Shown here one piece after another: positions 33,957 to 38,150 of a DNA stretch of 38,150 nt (position 1 is its first letter; each line of letters starts with the position of its first letter). The position numbers and the translations under genes are program-made. Source of the stretch: Phycisphaerales bacterium (lineage in GTDB: Bacteria > Planctomycetota > Phycisphaerae > Phycisphaerales > SM1A02); contig SIAM01000019.1 of assembly GCA_009691785.1 (NCBI GenBank), forward strand, positions 1 through 38,150. Reading direction: 5' to 3'. The notes under the pieces were generated by a model that worked only from the letters and a program-made list of their open reading frames with translations, had not been told where the DNA came from and did no database searches.

Positions 33957-34385
33957 TCAATCCGCGGGATCTGGTCCATTTTTGTAGACCAAGCGCAGCA
34001 TGTTGCCTGGCGGCACATGCGCCACTTCGCTCATGTACGCGCGCATCAGCATCAATCCGCGGCCTGATGGAATTTCCAAATTCTCCTCCGCAGTTGGATC
34101 GGGAACCCCCTCTGGGTCAAACCCTTGTCCCTCATCTTGAATGGTGAACTCGGCGCTTTCGTGGTCAATCTTGCACACAAACTTCACCACCTTGCCGGGC
34201 TCGCTGCGGTTGCCGTGGCGAAACGCATTTACAATGGCCTCCTCAAGACACAGGCGCACCGAAAATTGTGCGTACTCCGTGTACTTGCAATTCAACAATG
34301 CTCCAGCGACAGCCTTCTGAACTTTTTCAAGATCAGTTTTTAAATCCTTAAGAGTTTGGTCCTGAATGTAGGGTTCACTTCTCAA
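33957..34385 (-). CDS. RsbW-like anti-sigma regulatory kinase (HATPase_c_2)
   Basis: 142 residues of the GHKL ATPase family used as serine kinases in partner switching. The N-box is LEEAIVNAFRHGN (47-59), the G1 box DEGQGFDP (84-91) and the G2 box GRGLMLMRAYM (108-118), which together bind ATP-Mg. Such kinases hold a sigma factor or other target and phosphorylate a STAS antagonist, and the STAS gene lies 30 bases upstream, so the two probably form a switch. The start is a TTG at 34385: the frame is open only about ten more codons upstream and has no ATG there. Another start inside is possible. No sigma factor gene is next to it, so its target is unknown. Confidence 0.88.
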   Translation of the reverse strand: MRSEPYIQDQTLKDLKTDLEKVQKAVAGALLNCKYTEYAQFSVRLCLEEAIVNAFRHGNRSEPGKVVKFVCKIDHESAEFTIQDEGQGFDPEGVPDPTAEENLEIPSGRGLMLMRAYMSEVAHVPPGNMLRLVYKNGPDPAD

Positions 34386-34415
34386 TGGATTGCATCCACA
34401 AAAACCACAAGATAA

Positions 34416-34775
34416 TTACTTAAAGCTCTTCATCGCGACATCCGTGGTATCCACAATTTGAAACATTTTATTTAATTTCGTGATTTTGAATATTTCAAAA
34501 ATTTGTTTGGAAATGTCGCAGAGATACAACTGACCATTCTTCACGCGAACACGGTTGTGGCAAGTAATGAGCACCCCAAGCGCCGCTGAAGACATGTGTT
34601 GGACACCATGAAAGGAAATCAATAATTTTGGCCGTTCGAAACCGTCAATTAGCGCCAAAACATCCTTGCCAATTTGATGAATCGTAGTCTCATCAATAAT
34701 ATTGGGTTGGCTAAACGCGACTTTTTTCACGTCGCCATCTTCAGAAATTTTAATAACGCTAGTTTCTTCACTCAT
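34416..34775 (-). CDS. STAS-domain anti-sigma factor antagonist (RsbV-like)
   Basis: 119 residues of the SpoIIAA/RsbV family. The conserved phosphorylation segment is HMSSAALGVLI (60-70), with Ser62 or Ser63 as the target of the RsbW-like kinase. The unphosphorylated form would bind that kinase and release its partner. The last ten residues (VDTTDVAMKSF) are typical. A good GGAGAT ribosome-binding site lies 7 bases before the ATG. It is located 55 bases after the end of the secretin gene in the same direction, so it may be co-transcribed with it, and 30 bases before the kinase gene. The TTGACT on the minus strand at 34812-34807 is not well placed as a promoter. Confidence 0.9.
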   Translation of the reverse strand: MSEETSVIKISEDGDVKKVAFSQPNIIDETTIHQIGKDVLALIDGFERPKLLISFHGVQHMSSAALGVLITCHNRVRVKNGQLYLCDISKQIFEIFKITKLNKMFQIVDTTDVAMKSFK

Positions 34776-34830
34776 AAATATCTCCGCATAGGAAGTTCTT
34801 AAACATAGTCAACTTTGGTCATGCATTCAC

Positions 34831-38150
<3,320 letters not shown>

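Noticed and set aside
34790-34812. TTGACT 16 bases before TATGCG as a promoter for the STAS gene
   Set aside because: The -10 is poor and the resulting transcript start would fall at or after the GGAGAT ribosome-binding site.

Overview
This 38.15 kb window looks like a chromosomal segment from a Planctomycetota-type bacterium, perhaps a Phycisphaerae relative. That placement is an inference. It rests on the gene set (RNase Y, an unusual long secretin, an RsbV/RsbW-like switch pair, large secreted proteins of unknown function), on core genes scattered singly instead of in conserved operons, and on scarce Shine-Dalgarno sites. No rRNA, tRNA, CRISPR array, transposase or phage gene was seen. Coding density is very high: thirty genes are called, the longest gap is about 240 bases, and several neighbouring genes overlap.

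Layout, left to right. (1) 1-7.3 kb: start of a secreted protein, purM, sucD, an SGNH-like hydrolase, a large secreted protein with a C25/TIGR03790-like C-terminal half, a SAM methyltransferase and a glycerol-type aquaporin. (2) 7.4-16.4 kb: a glycan-assembly cluster holding a YdcF-like membrane protein coupled to a decayed asparagine-synthetase paralogue, a membrane-bound sugar epimerase/dehydratase of the FlaA1/CapD type, an intact AsnB, a family-4 glycosyltransferase and a UDP-uronate-type epimerase. (3) 16.5-19.2 kb: a GH57 glucan enzyme, pyrE, and a flippase-like membrane protein overlapping pyrE by one base. (4) 19.2-22.8 kb: a divergent pair of apparently less GC-rich genes for secreted proteins of unknown function (818 and 334 residues). 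(5) 22.8-28.1 kb: an OppA-like binding protein and an OppB-like permease facing each other, a lipoprotein, and an ABC-2 permease built of two similar halves. (6) 28.1-34 kb: rny with a structured leader, a TSUP-DUF1634 transporter pair, a DUF4139 protein and rsmA. (7) 34-38.15 kb, all on the minus strand: a secretin running off the window, then a STAS protein and an RsbW-like kinase.

The most striking pattern is regulatory. Nine genes (purM, sucD, the C25-like gene, the aquaporin, the FlaA1/CapD gene, the epimerase, pyrE, the 818-residue protein and the DUF4139 gene) have a TANNNT box exactly 6 or 7 bases before the start codon and no Shine-Dalgarno sequence, which is the layout expected of leaderless mRNAs. 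Only four genes (the partial gene at the left edge, the SGNH-like gene, rny and the STAS gene) have a clear ribosome-binding site. The second is the AsnB-like protein at 8215-9981, whose ATP-site and glutaminase motifs are replaced while its reading frame stays open. The third is the secretin, which carries eight Pro/Thr/Ser/Glu repeats and about 24 consecutive glycines.
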